From assembly GCA_000333235.1 (NCBI GenBank), contig CAPN01000046.1:1-64000 (forward strand): a DNA stretch of 64,000 nt, in the 5' to 3' direction. Made by a program: the position numbers and the translations under genes. Origin of the DNA: Pseudoalteromonas luteoviolacea B = ATCC 29581. Lineage in GTDB: Bacteria > Pseudomonadota > Gammaproteobacteria > Enterobacterales > Alteromonadaceae. Every line of letters begins with the position of its first letter. The stretch's first letter is position 1. Below are positions 43,816 through 53,280 of this stretch, piece by piece. Under the pieces are notes generated by a model. That model saw nothing but the letters and a program-made list of their open reading frames with translations. It did not search any database and was not told the origin of the DNA.

Positions 43816-44505
43816 TTAAATATCAAAGTAATGTATGGGGATCTCGATAAAATGTGACTCAGGCAGTGAGTGAAGTTCGAGTTGAAACGCGCCAATGCGC
43901 ACGCGCATGAGATCGATGACGCGGTAGCCACAATACTTGGCCATTTTTCGGATCTGCCGATTCAAACCTTGCTTAAGTACAATTCGAAATTGTCGAGTAC
44001 TCAAAGGGGTCACTTCACAGGGCAACGTAATTTGACCATCTACCGGTATGCCTTTCGCCATTTTTTGACAAAAACGTTCATCAAATGCTCGATCGAGGGT
44101 GACATGATATTCTTTCTCAACATGAGAGTCGGGATGATTTAATCGGTGGCACAATTCGCCATCGTTAGTGATAAGAAGTAACCCACGACTGTCTTTATCC
44201 AGTCGACCGATAGGGTATAAACGAGTGTGTTTAGGCAATGAATGCACAAGGCTTGTTGGATCGTGAAGGTTTAACTTGCAATCGATGCCTACAGGTTTGT
44301 GGTAAGCAAAGAGTTGTTTTTCTGTTGGACCTACGATCTTCTGGCCTGCAACGATAATCTCATCACTTGGCAGGACATGGTCGATGTGATCTGCAAGGCG
44401 TCCATTTACGGTGACTTCACCTTGTTCAATTAATCGAGATGCTTGTTTCCGAGAACAAATACCACAATGACCAAGGTATTTTGCAAGCCGCATAGGTTCT
44501 GTCAT
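43816..44505 (-). CDS. rluF: 23S rRNA pseudouridine synthase, RluF-like (RsuA family)
   Basis: 229 residues. An N-terminal S4 RNA-binding domain (RLAKYLGHCGICSRKQASRLI) is followed by the RsuA-type catalytic domain with the aspartate in GRLDKDSRGLLLITNDG and the GLNRQIRKMAKYCGY motif. By eye it is closer to E. coli RluF (position 2604) than to RsuA, RluB or RluE; the long C-terminal tail of RluF is absent. The substrate assignment is therefore moderate, the family certain. Confidence 0.85.
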   Translation of the reverse strand: MTEPMRLAKYLGHCGICSRKQASRLIEQGEVTVNGRLADHIDHVLPSDEIIVAGQKIVGPTEKQLFAYHKPVGIDCKLNLHDPTSLVHSLPKHTRLYPIGRLDKDSRGLLLITNDGELCHRLNHPDSHVEKEYHVTLDRAFDERFCQKMAKGIPVDGQITLPCEVTPLSTRQFRIVLKQGLNRQIRKMAKYCGYRVIDLMRVRIGAFQLELHSLPESHFIEIPIHYFDI

Positions 44506-44665
44506 GGCGAAATTGTCGATAAATACGTTGGTTGCAGTTTAACATGAACGATTTGCGGTTTCAGTACGTATGAGTGTGTGATGAAAGACATTCGTTCAGC
44601 TAGCTAGCATGCCTCATCGGATAGCCGCTGAACAAATAGGCATTGTAATATCCGAGGAATATACC

Positions 44666-44974
44666 ATGGCTGGATTACTCTTTTCAGAACTAACACAACA
44701 CGAACCAATTCAAAAAGTCATTGTTCATAGTGTGGACTTGGCCTTATACCAGGTCAGTGTCGTCATTAATCACGTTGAATACTATCTGAAAGAAGACAAT
44801 GGACAATTTGTCAAAGCGTTGAACCCATTGGAAGTGCAAAAGCGTTTCGATGGCATTAGCTATTTGCAAATGGTACTGCGTCATGAAAGCGCTTACGACG
44901 AAATGGTGGGACAACCACTTCGTGATGGACGCAATGTGTTAGAAGTGCCTTTTGGGCAAAACCGCTTATATTGA
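44666..44974 (+). CDS. DUF6482-family small protein
   Basis: 102 residues from the ATG at 44666, supported by GAGGA 8 bases upstream; the frame is open further but lacks a better start. The core KVIVHSVDLALYQVSVVIN..EYYLKE and the end QPLRDGRNVLEVPFGQNRLY match a conserved family in marine gammaproteobacteria. Cytoplasmic, function unknown. Confidence 0.75.
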   Translation: MAGLLFSELTQHEPIQKVIVHSVDLALYQVSVVINHVEYYLKEDNGQFVKALNPLEVQKRFDGISYLQMVLRHESAYDEMVGQPLRDGRNVLEVPFGQNRLY

Positions 44975-45063
44975 AAAGACTAGGTTGGTTAGATTTTTTA
45001 TAATATCAGTCTATTAAACCTTATTTTGACTTGGATTCAGGGTAAAAATATGACCATGATTGT

Positions 45064-45951
45064 TCACTTAAGATGAGGAATAAGGCACTGTGCTAGTGCT
45101 TCCTTAAATGGGCGGCGGTGGTGGATCCCAAGGGCCGATAAGCGTGTATCTTTTAGCGCACAGTTATAGGGCCTCGCCGCATCTTGGCTTGGTTCGTCTA
45201 AGGACGTTAACTGGTTTGCGGGTAAACCTAAAATTTCCGCAATGGTTTGCGCAATGTCAAACTTGGTCATCGCTTGGTTATCAGAGACATGAAAAACGCC
45301 ACACGCTTGTTTTGCAGGGAGTTTGATAAGGTCAATTAACGTTAACGCGATATCTTCGACGTGAGTCGGATAACGAATAGCCCAGTTGTCGTGCGCACTT
45401 TGGTTGTCTGACAAGACATGCTTGGCAATAATCGTGACTGCAGATTCACTTAGGGTTTCTACGTCCCCGTATAATACAGGCACGCGAACCACGGCGTGAT
45501 TCTTATCGCTTGCTAATACTTTTGCTTCAGCCATGGACTTGCTGCGGCCATAGAAATTAACTGCAGAATGCTCATCATTCTCCGTATATGGTGCGTGTTT
45601 TCCATCAAATACATAATCAGTACTTATAAAAAACAGTTTTGCGTTGTGCTGCGAAGCTAAACGCGCGAGACGGTCGGTCGTGTCGACGTTGAGCGCTCGT
45701 GTGGCTTCAGGATCTTGCTCACACACATCTGGCTTGCGTTCTGCTGCTGCATGGATCACGACATCAGGTTGGTGTGTTTCAAAAAAGGCCTTTAGTGCAT
45801 CTTCTTTGCCCAAGTCAAGTGAATACAGCGGTGCTTTTGCCCGGCTGTAACCAACGCCTATAATCTTATGCTCCGTACCTAGTTTTGTATTCATCGTGCT
45901 ATATAGACAACGACCAAGTAAGCCCGTCGCACCCGTTATTAGAATGTTCAA
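45064..45951 (-). CDS. RmlD-like sugar-nucleotide reductase (extended SDR)
   Basis: 295 residues from the TTG at 45951, with AAGGAG 5 bases upstream. The NAD(P) motif is TGATGLLGR and the catalytic pair is YGRSK. STDYVFDG is typical of the dTDP-4-dehydrorhamnose reductase/MAT2B group. No rml or polysaccharide genes lie nearby, so the role in dTDP-rhamnose synthesis is doubtful. A stand-alone gene. Confidence 0.8.
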   Translation of the reverse strand: MNILITGATGLLGRCLYSTMNTKLGTEHKIIGVGYSRAKAPLYSLDLGKEDALKAFFETHQPDVVIHAAAERKPDVCEQDPEATRALNVDTTDRLARLASQHNAKLFFISTDYVFDGKHAPYTENDEHSAVNFYGRSKSMAEAKVLASDKNHAVVRVPVLYGDVETLSESAVTIIAKHVLSDNQSAHDNWAIRYPTHVEDIALTLIDLIKLPAKQACGVFHVSDNQAMTKFDIAQTIAEILGLPANQLTSLDEPSQDAARPYNCALKDTRLSALGIHHRRPFKEALAQCLIPHLK

Positions 45952-46033
45952 ATTATCTCCTTAATTGTTGCAACTAGCTGAAATATGAACTAGTTTCTGT
46001 TTTGGAACAGTAGAATAATAAAAAGGAGTATAC

Positions 46034-47362
46034 ATGAAAGCGTTATACGCAATAGGTCTGATGACACTTTCTTTTGGGGCAATGTCAGCACAAACCACCG
46101 AGGTATGGGGTAAAGGGAGTGTATGTGAAGCCAAACAAGTAGATGATATAAAAATGAGAGAGTATCGTACGCTTCGTGGCCCTTTTCGTAATCCAAATTA
46201 TCTCTCTGATACCTCAAAGCACATGAAACGAGCCTTGCTTGCGCGTTTGCAAAAAGAATACGCTGAGCATGACAAATTTGTCCTTAAAAGCACCTCGTCA
46301 TATAAACAAGGTCTGTCCGAAGCAACACATGGTAAAAATATGATTGCACTTGAGGTGAGGGCAGAGTTTACACCTGTCGTGCAATGCGCTGAAGGCGATA
46401 AGATAACGGCTGAAAATCTTGACGGTTTCTCGAATTTTGCACTTGTAAAATATTCACATACTTCAACAGCAGAGCATACCGTTGAGCTGAAACTCGATAC
46501 GACAGACTCGCCACGGCGTTTAACTCGATTGGATGGATCAATACTTTCTTTCACGGAAAATTCCGTGCTTGGAATGACGCTGGGCACACATTATGACCAA
46601 TTTATTGAACAAATTGGGCGTCCTTCTTTGGATTGGCAAGTTGGTCCAAGACAACGTGTGTCGCTTGTTGGTCGCTATATCGCGTTGTTTTTTCAAGATG
46701 GGCAATTGGTCGGTTACCAATACAACGACAATTTGTTGCCGATGTCTTTGAGCAACGAACTGGAGTTTTTTGATCAACAAGAAAGCGTTAAATTGAATGT
46801 TGATAACGCAGAGATTTCATTAAGATCGCCCATAAGCAGTGAAAGCCAGCAAGCGGCATTAAAAACCGATTTAAAACTTGATGTAGAAAGCTATAAAAAG
46901 ACGGATACAGTCAACGAAGATAAATTGGTGGGTGTTTCAGTGGGAGAAGTGTTTACTTTAGTGACGCCAAAGCCGCTTAGCTGTCTTGATTTTTCGACTA
47001 AAAATGTTGATTTAAGTGGTCGAAATGTCATCCGTTTTTATAACCAAAAGTCGGCACTGAATGTGTTGACGGGCTGTAACCAGACCTTGGAGTTAGCCTC
47101 GGATGGTTCGGTAAATCGAGTCAATTTACGAGAATCGTTCAGTCTTGAAAATACCGCGCTGAGCACACTAGAAGCATTGCTTTTGCAGCAACAACCTTGG
47201 CAATTTGCAGGCTTAAAACACACCGATAATGTAGAAAAATTAGCACAAAAAGGTACGGTATCAAGGACCAAACGTGAAGCAGAGTTTGATTCAAAAAATT
47301 GGTATGGCTTTTTCTCTTTAGTAGATAATAAGGTCGTAAGTGGGAGTTTGATCAGTCACTAA
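46034..47362 (+). CDS. Secreted hypothetical protein, 442 residues
   Basis: Signal peptide of about 19 residues (ending MSA). Four cysteines (VCEA, VVQC, LSCLDF, TGCNQ) are spaced widely and could form disulfides. A central stretch VLGMTLGTHYDQFIEQIGRP resembles the GMT-x-x-x-x-x-IG motif seen in several envelope proteins that start SmpA/BamE-like folds. No catalytic motif recognised. An AAGGAG ribosome site precedes the ATG. A single-gene unit, divergent from the RmlD-like gene. Confidence 0.75.
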   Translation: MKALYAIGLMTLSFGAMSAQTTEVWGKGSVCEAKQVDDIKMREYRTLRGPFRNPNYLSDTSKHMKRALLARLQKEYAEHDKFVLKSTSSYKQGLSEATHGKNMIALEVRAEFTPVVQCAEGDKITAENLDGFSNFALVKYSHTSTAEHTVELKLDTTDSPRRLTRLDGSILSFTENSVLGMTLGTHYDQFIEQIGRPSLDWQVGPRQRVSLVGRYIALFFQDGQLVGYQYNDNLLPMSLSNELEFFDQQESVKLNVDNAEISLRSPISSESQQAALKTDLKLDVESYKKTDTVNEDKLVGVSVGEVFTLVTPKPLSCLDFSTKNVDLSGRNVIRFYNQKSALNVLTGCNQTLELASDGSVNRVNLRESFSLENTALSTLEALLLQQQPWQFAGLKHTDNVEKLAQKGTVSRTKREAEFDSKNWYGFFSLVDNKVVSGSLISH

Positions 47363-47381
47363 AGGTACTCGCTTTTTAAAT

Positions 47382-47439
47382 ACCCAAGTTATCTGAATAT
47401 GCTTGCGTTTATAGACAAGCATCTCCAGGTTGCTTGGGT
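47382..47439. repeat. 58-base interrupted hairpin, REP-like
   Basis: ACCCAAG/CTTGGGT, CTG/CAG and ATGCTTG/CAAGCAT pair in nested order with small internal loops, closed by a 10-base loop. It lies between the convergent ends of the secreted protein gene and yigB. It has the look of a dispersed extragenic repeat; no second copy is in this window. Confidence 0.65.
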
Positions 47440-47448
47440 CATACCACG

Positions 47449-48150
47449 TTAAAGTAGAGTCGAAAGTGCACGAATATCGTTAAACTCAAAATCGGGCAAT
47501 GATTTGGATTGATATTGGGTAAAGTTGTTGATAAGCCAGCCGCTTCGACAGCCAGCGACGAGCGCACCTAAAACATCAGTATCTAAACTGTCTCCAATAT
47601 GAAGTAACTGATCCGGAGCAATAGCAAGGCGCTGACACGCGGATAAATAAAGATCCGGATTGGGTTTGGCCGAACCATCTTTGCCTGCAAGTAAAACGAA
47701 ATCAAAACAATCTTTTAAATTAAACTCATCGACTTCGACATTACCGTTAGTGATCGCGATCAGGGAGTATTTCTGGCGCAATTGACTGAGGAGTTGAAGA
47801 ACTTCGTCGGAGACTTCTATCTTGCTTCTTGCCTCTGCGAAAGCCTGATAGGCGGCATTTGCGTGTGTTTTAATATCATGCTCATTAAAACCTAGCTCGC
47901 GAAATGCATAGTGCAGTGCAACTTGACGCCATCGAGTGACATCCCCTTCGAGTGTTTCATCTTGTTCTAGTGCTGCTCTTCGGCAATCACGCCAAAAGTG
48001 CTCTCCTGCCGCGACCCATTGCGGGAATTGTTTGACGTGATTGAGCATGGCATTAACCGCAGCTTTAATGATGGGGCGATTATCGTAAAGGGTATCATCT
48101 AAGTCGAAACTGATTGCCTTGATGGTTCCTATGGCTCGATTAAAACGCAT
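47449..48150 (-). CDS. yigB: HAD-family phosphatase YigB
   Basis: 233 residues with the HAD motifs FDLDDTLYD (nucleophile and acid), ITNGN, the lysine in AKPNPDLYL and IGDSLDTDVLGA. YigB removes phosphate from 5-amino-6-(5-phosphoribitylamino)uracil in riboflavin synthesis and acts on FMN. Its position after xerC and dapF is the conserved gammaproteobacterial order, which supports the name. 57 bases separate it from xerC. Confidence 0.9.
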   Translation of the reverse strand: MRFNRAIGTIKAISFDLDDTLYDNRPIIKAAVNAMLNHVKQFPQWVAAGEHFWRDCRRAALEQDETLEGDVTRWRQVALHYAFRELGFNEHDIKTHANAAYQAFAEARSKIEVSDEVLQLLSQLRQKYSLIAITNGNVEVDEFNLKDCFDFVLLAGKDGSAKPNPDLYLSACQRLAIAPDQLLHIGDSLDTDVLGALVAGCRSGWLINNFTQYQSKSLPDFEFNDIRALSTLL

Positions 48151-48207
48151 TTGAAGTACTCTTTGAATTCAATTTTACTTTAGTATACGCAATTGAAACG
48201 CAAGCGA

Positions 48208-49116
48208 TTACTTATTTTGTTTTTTTGCCCTTGGGTGGGCGCTGTCATAGACCTTGGCAAGGTGTTGGAAATCCACATGAGTATAAACCTGCGTGGCTGA
48301 CAGACTGCTATGACCCAGCATTTCTTGGACTGCTCGCAAGTCACCGCTAGACTCTAAGAGGTGACTCGCGAACGAGTGGCGCAATTTGTGAGGGTGAATT
48401 GCCGCGCTAAGCCCTTGTTTTATTCCCCAATCCTTCATTCTTGCGCGGACATGGCGCGCAGATATCCGAGTGCGTCGTTTGCTCACAAACATCGCGACCT
48501 CAGAGGGGTCTGCAAATTGAGGACGGACAGTTAACCACGCATTGATGGCTGCAAGGGCTTTTCGGCCAACGGGTACGACTCGCTCTTTTTGTCCTTTACC
48601 CATCAAACGGATCTCGCCGTCGCGGATGTCTCCAAGATTTACCGCCACTAATTCACTTATGCGTAAACCGCTTGAATACATGAGTTCCATCATTGCTTTG
48701 TCTCGAACGGCTAACTCATCTTCGTCATTTATTTCTAATAATTGTGCCATTTGGTCGACATCGACATTTTTAGGTAATGGCTTTTGGAACTTAGGCCCTT
48801 TTAATCCTTGAGCAGGGTTGCTATCAACCTTTTGCTTTTGCTGTAAAAATTTATATAAGGAACGAACACAGCTAAGCTTTATGTTGATTGAACGGGGATT
48901 CAATTGCGCGCTGCGTAGAGACATGCTGTATCTGCGGATCAAGTCTGTTGTGACTTCTTGCCATTCGTTACAATGAGGCGCAAAAAAATGAGCGGCTTGA
49001 AGTAACTGTAAGCGATATTGAGTTAAAGTATGGTTGGAGTAACGTTTTTCAAATTGAATGTAAGCGAGAAACTGCTCGACGGCATGCAACCAACGTTCAT
49101 TTAACTCGGTTTTCAT
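48208..49116 (-). CDS. xerC: Site-specific tyrosine recombinase XerC
   Basis: 302 residues. The N-terminal SAM-like core-binding domain is followed by the catalytic domain with the first arginine in SSGLRISELV, HKLRHSFASHLL (HxxR) and GHSSLSATQVYTHV with the second histidine and nucleophile tyrosine. With XerD it resolves chromosome dimers at dif. It overlaps DUF484 by 4 bases. The conserved neighbourhood rules out a phage integrase. Confidence 0.96.
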   Translation of the reverse strand: MKTELNERWLHAVEQFLAYIQFEKRYSNHTLTQYRLQLLQAAHFFAPHCNEWQEVTTDLIRRYSMSLRSAQLNPRSINIKLSCVRSLYKFLQQKQKVDSNPAQGLKGPKFQKPLPKNVDVDQMAQLLEINDEDELAVRDKAMMELMYSSGLRISELVAVNLGDIRDGEIRLMGKGQKERVVPVGRKALAAINAWLTVRPQFADPSEVAMFVSKRRTRISARHVRARMKDWGIKQGLSAAIHPHKLRHSFASHLLESSGDLRAVQEMLGHSSLSATQVYTHVDFQHLAKVYDSAHPRAKKQNK

Positions 49117-49763
49117 TTTAACGAAAGCTCATCCACGCGTAATAGCAAGGATTGTAGAAATTCATTCATAAATAAATTGTCATTTTCGGGTGAAAAATGA
49201 TCGGCATCGCGACTGGCAAGAGCTAGGATGGCTGTTGGCTTTTCTGAATCTCCAAGTAAATACAGAGCAACGGATTGCGCATCGGTTTGTGGCCAAAATA
49301 GCGCCTGCTCTTCTTTGCTTAAGCGCCCTAAATAGTAACCGCGTCTACCAAGTCGATTTGCGACAAAAGCGGTAAAGCGAAGTTCAAATTCGAGTAGTTC
49401 ACAGGCACAAATCGACGGCACATTAAGTAAATGGTGCTTAACGACTTGATTTATTTTTTCGAGACTATTGACTTGCCAAAGTGCGCGCTGGCAAGTGCTA
49501 AAGACATGGAACACTTTTTCATTGTCTTTAGCGGTTTTGACCATCTTTGCAAATTGTTTCTTTAGCTCAGTATTATGCTCTCTTAACAATCGTTGTTGTT
49601 GAAGCGCTAAATTTGGTAGCCCAGATGACTCACCGTGCAGCTCTAAGTCTAATAGTAAATAAGGATGGCGGCGAAAAAAGTCAGGATGTCGGCTTAAATA
49701 AGCCGCAACTTGATGTTCTTCTAGTTCTTGTAAGGTGACTTTTTCACTGGGCTTGTCATTCAT
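49113..49763 (-). CDS. DUF484 (YigA) GAF-like protein
   Basis: 216 residues. The opening [20 protein letters not shown] and the coiled-coil stretch with [11 protein letters not shown], followed by a GAF-like domain, are the DUF484 signature. Function unknown; it lies between dapF and xerC throughout gammaproteobacteria. It overlaps dapF and xerC by 4 bases each, so translation is coupled. Confidence 0.92.
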   Translation of the reverse strand: MNDKPSEKVTLQELEEHQVAAYLSRHPDFFRRHPYLLLDLELHGESSGLPNLALQQQRLLREHNTELKKQFAKMVKTAKDNEKVFHVFSTCQRALWQVNSLEKINQVVKHHLLNVPSICACELLEFELRFTAFVANRLGRRGYYLGRLSKEEQALFWPQTDAQSVALYLLGDSEKPTAILALASRDADHFSPENDNLFMNEFLQSLLLRVDELSLK

Positions 49764-50590
49764 ATTGCGATTTGTCCGTCAAAAACATGTTCAGCGGGGC
49801 CGGTCATTTTGACCGGATGCCCATCACCTTGCCATCGGATCTGTAGACTGCCTCCTGGCAAGTCAACTTGAACCGTATTTTCCAGTTTACCTTGAAGCAT
49901 GCCGATCACCGCCGCCGCACATGCGCCCGTGCCGCAGGCTAAAGTTTCGCCGGCACCACGTTCCCACACTCGTAATTTGATGTGCTCTGGATTGATTATT
50001 TGCATAAACCCAATATTGGCTTTAGCCGGGAAACGCTCGTGGGTTTCAAGTGTAGGCCCAAGACTATGTACCGGGGCGCTCTCAATGTCATCGACAAGTA
50101 AAACAGCATGCGGATTGCCCATCGACACGGTACTGAGAAACACCGTTTCATCCAGTACTCGGAAAATATATGTGGCTTCACGCTTACTTGCTTTCATCGG
50201 GATCTGTTGCGGTTCAAATTCGGGCTGACCCATATTGACGGTAACTTGGCCGTCTTTTTCGGTGAAGAGTGTGATGTTGCCACCTTTGGTCGATACCGCA
50301 ACTTTGTGTTTATTGGTTAACCCTTTCATTCGGACAAAACGTGCGAAACAGCGCGCACCATTCCCACATTGTTCTACTTCATTGCCATCAGCATTAAAGA
50401 TCCGGTAGTGGAAATCGATTTCTGGTGAGTAAGGCGGTTCTACAAGCAGCAATTGGTCAAAGCCAACGCCAAAGTTTCGATCGGCCAGACGTTTGATCTG
50501 GTCGCGAGATAAAAACACATTTTGAGTGACATTATCTACGACCATAAAGTCGTTACCCAAACCATGCATTTTTGAAAAATTAATTAACAT
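49760..50590 (-). CDS. dapF: Diaminopimelate epimerase
   Basis: 276 residues (E. coli 274). The two catalytic cysteines are in EQCGNGARC and [12 protein letters not shown]. It interconverts LL- and meso-diaminopimelate for lysine and peptidoglycan. [12 protein letters not shown] at the start is typical. Overlaps DUF484 by 4 bases; lies 95 bases after lysA. Confidence 0.97.
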   Translation of the reverse strand: MLINFSKMHGLGNDFMVVDNVTQNVFLSRDQIKRLADRNFGVGFDQLLLVEPPYSPEIDFHYRIFNADGNEVEQCGNGARCFARFVRMKGLTNKHKVAVSTKGGNITLFTEKDGQVTVNMGQPEFEPQQIPMKASKREATYIFRVLDETVFLSTVSMGNPHAVLLVDDIESAPVHSLGPTLETHERFPAKANIGFMQIINPEHIKLRVWERGAGETLACGTGACAAAVIGMLQGKLENTVQVDLPGGSLQIRWQGDGHPVKMTGPAEHVFDGQIAI

Positions 50591-50685
50591 ACGATCCGAT
50601 TTACTTTTTGTTACTGGCTACAGCATGCCATAACCTGTATTAAGCTGCAGCCGATTTTTCAAAACATCGAGGTGGGTTTTGCAAA

Positions 50686-51936
50686 TTAGGGCAACAGGTG
50701 TTCGCCACGCCATAATGATTCAAGCGATTCGCGTTCCCGTACTAGATGCGTTTTATCGCCATCCACCATGACTTCGGCGACACGTGGGCGAGAGTTGTAA
50801 TTTGAGCTCATACTGAAGCCATAGGCACCTGCACTGCGTTGTACAAGCAAGTCGCCTTCATTAATCGCTAACTCGCGTGATTTGCCAATAAAATCTCCTG
50901 TTTCGCATACTGGCCCAACGATGTCATACACTTTGGCTGCCACATCGGTGTGTTGCAAAGCGGGCACAATAGCTTGCCATGCTCCATAAAGAGATGGACG
51001 TAGCATGTCGTTCATACCAGCATCGACAATCGCAAAATGTTTATCGGCGGTTTGTTTAATGAATTCAACTTTAGTAACAAGTACACCAGCATTGGCGGCA
51101 ATCGCGCGACCGGGTTCAAAGATTAATTGCAAATGCGGATAGTTTGCTAATTTCGCTTTGACTTCGGCGGCATACGCACTTGGATGAGGAGGTTTTTCTT
51201 GATCATAAGGCACGCCTAGACCGCCACCAATATCAATATGGTGCAGTGTGATACCCGCGCTTGCTAAGGTGTCGATGAGGGCAAGCACTTTATCCATCGC
51301 GGCCATAAATGGCTCAACTTCGGTGAGTTGTGAGCCGATATGAAAATCCACGCCGACTACGCTTAGTCCGGGCAGAGCATAAGCGAGTTGATAAACGTCA
51401 AAGGCTTGCTTGATATCAATACCAAATTTATTTTCTTTAAGGCCGGTTGAAATGTAGGGATGTGTTTTGGCATCAATGTCAGGGTTTACACGGATTGAAA
51501 TTGGAGCGACTTTATTGAGTTTTTCGGCAACCGTACTAATGCGCTTTAATTCAGCGCGAGATTCTACATTAAAGCATTTGATACCATGTTCAAGGGCAAA
51601 GGCGATTTCGTCTTCGGTTTTTGCAACCCCTGAAAAAACCACTTTGCTTGCATCACCACCCGCAGCGAGCACACGTGCAAGCTCACCTTTCGAAACAATA
51701 TCGAATCCAGCACCAAGGCGTGCAAGCACATTAAGTACTGCAATATTTGAATTGGCTTTTACCGCATAACAGACCAAGTGAGGATGCCCTTCGGCGGCGT
51801 CCGTAAAGGCGCGATAGTGGCGCTCTAAAGTACGACGAGAATACACATAACATGGAGTTCCGTATTTTGCCGCAATTTCGGTGATGGCAACGTCTTCGGC
51901 AAAAAGCGTTGTGCCTTGATAATTAAAGTAATCCAT
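50686..51936 (-). CDS. lysA: Diaminopimelate decarboxylase
   Basis: 416 residues with a PLP-binding fold-type III barrel: the PLP lysine in CYAVKANSN, glycine-rich GGGLGVPY, EPGRAIAANAG and the catalytic cysteine in VGPVCETGDF. It converts meso-diaminopimelate to lysine, the last step after DapF. It begins directly after the lptM stop with no intervening base. Confidence 0.96.
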   Translation of the reverse strand: MDYFNYQGTTLFAEDVAITEIAAKYGTPCYVYSRRTLERHYRAFTDAAEGHPHLVCYAVKANSNIAVLNVLARLGAGFDIVSKGELARVLAAGGDASKVVFSGVAKTEDEIAFALEHGIKCFNVESRAELKRISTVAEKLNKVAPISIRVNPDIDAKTHPYISTGLKENKFGIDIKQAFDVYQLAYALPGLSVVGVDFHIGSQLTEVEPFMAAMDKVLALIDTLASAGITLHHIDIGGGLGVPYDQEKPPHPSAYAAEVKAKLANYPHLQLIFEPGRAIAANAGVLVTKVEFIKQTADKHFAIVDAGMNDMLRPSLYGAWQAIVPALQHTDVAAKVYDIVGPVCETGDFIGKSRELAINEGDLLVQRSAGAYGFSMSSNYNSRPRVAEVMVDGDKTHLVRERESLESLWRGEHLLP

Positions 51937-52110
51937 TTAGTTATCCTTTTTCGTATCAGCAACCTGGCTTTGTGCTGCAGTTGGCGTTTGCTGATTGGCT
52001 TTCTCTTGTTCTGGTAAATACAGTGCCCCGCTTTGCCCGCAGCCAACGAGGGTTGTGGCCATAAGTAGAGTGATTGCTTGGTAAATGACGTTGAGTTTAT
52101 TCGCTTTCAT
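51937..52110 (-). CDS. lptM: LPS-assembly lipoprotein LptM (YifL)
   Basis: 57 residues: MKANKLNVIYQAITLLMATT then lipobox LVGC, with Cys24 starting CGQSGALYLPEQ. This closely fits LptM/YifL, whose short conserved motif CG..G.LY.P mimics LPS and promotes LptD oxidative maturation. Its stop codon abuts the lysA ATG. The order lptM-lysA-dapF is conserved in gammaproteobacteria, supporting the call. Confidence 0.9.
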   Translation of the reverse strand: MKANKLNVIYQAITLLMATTLVGCGQSGALYLPEQEKANQQTPTAAQSQVADTKKDN

Positions 52111-52289
52111 TAGATAAATAGAGTCGATGCCTTTATAATCGCAGGTTAACAGAATTAATGAAAAATGCAGCTATTCACTGGTGAATTTTATTCCTGATAG
52201 ACTGAGGGTGGTGTAGACATGCGAAGTTTACGGCACAGGCTCTTAGCACACAAAAATGAAATCAACTTACTGTTAAAAGGAAAGTACCT

Positions 52290-52610
52290 ATGACTGACCA
52301 CGAATATCATGAGCTCGTTGATGCGATGTTGTTATCACTTGAAGAACAAGTCGAAGAGTGTGAAGTTGACTTAGATTACGAAACCAACAGTGGTTTGCTT
52401 GAAATTATCTTTCCTGACAAAAGTAAAATTGTTATTAACAAGCAACCGCCGTTACATCAATTATGGGTAGCAACTAAATTCAATGGTCATCATTTCGAAC
52501 TGCACGGTGATAAGTGGATAGATAACCGTTCAGGCGCCGAGTTTTGGCAATTTATTTCTGACGCGGCGACTCGACAAGCTAGCGAAACGATTCAATGGGT
52601 AGCCAACTGA
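52290..52610 (+). CDS. cyaY: Frataxin homologue CyaY
   Basis: 106 residues, the same length as E. coli CyaY. An acidic first helix ([15 protein letters not shown]) binds iron; the sheet carries [20 protein letters not shown] and QLWVA. It modulates iron-sulfur cluster assembly on IscU-IscS. Divergent from lptM-lysA. Its stop overlaps the next gene (TGATG). Confidence 0.95.
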   Translation: MTDHEYHELVDAMLLSLEEQVEECEVDLDYETNSGLLEIIFPDKSKIVINKQPPLHQLWVATKFNGHHFELHGDKWIDNRSGAEFWQFISDAATRQASETIQWVAN

Positions 52611-53269
52611 TGCTTAATTTCGTCGAGTATGCTGCTAAAACGACGCATCGTGCCACGGTTATTTGGTTGCATGGCTTAGGAGATTCAGGTCATGGTTTTT
52701 ATCCTGTTGCTGAGGCATTACAACTTCCACGAGAACTCGGCGTCAAATTTGTGTTTCCGCATGCGCCGGAAAAATACATTACCATCAATGCGGGAATGCG
52801 CATGCGCGCATGGTATGACATTAAATCGTTTGATCTAGATAAAAGAGCTGATGAGGCAGGTGTGAGAGAATCAGCTGAGTTGGTTACGGCCTTGATCGAG
52901 CGAGAGCGGGAGTTAGGTATCGATTCGTCGCGGATTGTGCTTGCTGGCTTTTCTCAAGGTGGTGTGATTGCATTGCACCTTGCTCCCAGACTTCCTTTTC
53001 AACTGGCTGGAGTCATGGCATTGTCAACGTATATGTGCGCACCTCAAAAATTGCAAAATGAAAAACGTCAAGAACAATTAAATTTCTTTTTGGCTCATGG
53101 TGTTCAAGATCAGGTTGTGCCATTATTTGCCGGTGAACAAGCTCGAGATACGCTGATTGCGAATGGCTATCAACCAGCATGGTCTACGTATTCTATGGCA
53201 CACGAAGTGTGTCAGGACGAGCTTAGTCAAATTAGAAGCTGGCTCATCGCAACGCTTGGGGAACATTAG
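52610..53269 (+). CDS. Carboxylesterase/phospholipase, alpha/beta hydrolase
   Basis: 219 residues from the ATG at 52610, which overlaps the cyaY stop; an earlier in-frame ATG at 52595 lies within cyaY. The oxyanion run WLHGLGDSGHGF, the nucleophile AGFSQGG, the aspartate in HGVQDQVVP and the late histidine in MAHEV match the esterase/acyl-protein thioesterase group. Cytoplasmic. Natural substrate unknown. Confidence 0.88.
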   Translation: MLNFVEYAAKTTHRATVIWLHGLGDSGHGFYPVAEALQLPRELGVKFVFPHAPEKYITINAGMRMRAWYDIKSFDLDKRADEAGVRESAELVTALIERERELGIDSSRIVLAGFSQGGVIALHLAPRLPFQLAGVMALSTYMCAPQKLQNEKRQEQLNFFLAHGVQDQVVPLFAGEQARDTLIANGYQPAWSTYSMAHEVCQDELSQIRSWLIATLGEH

Positions 53270-53280
53270 AGGGATCCAAC

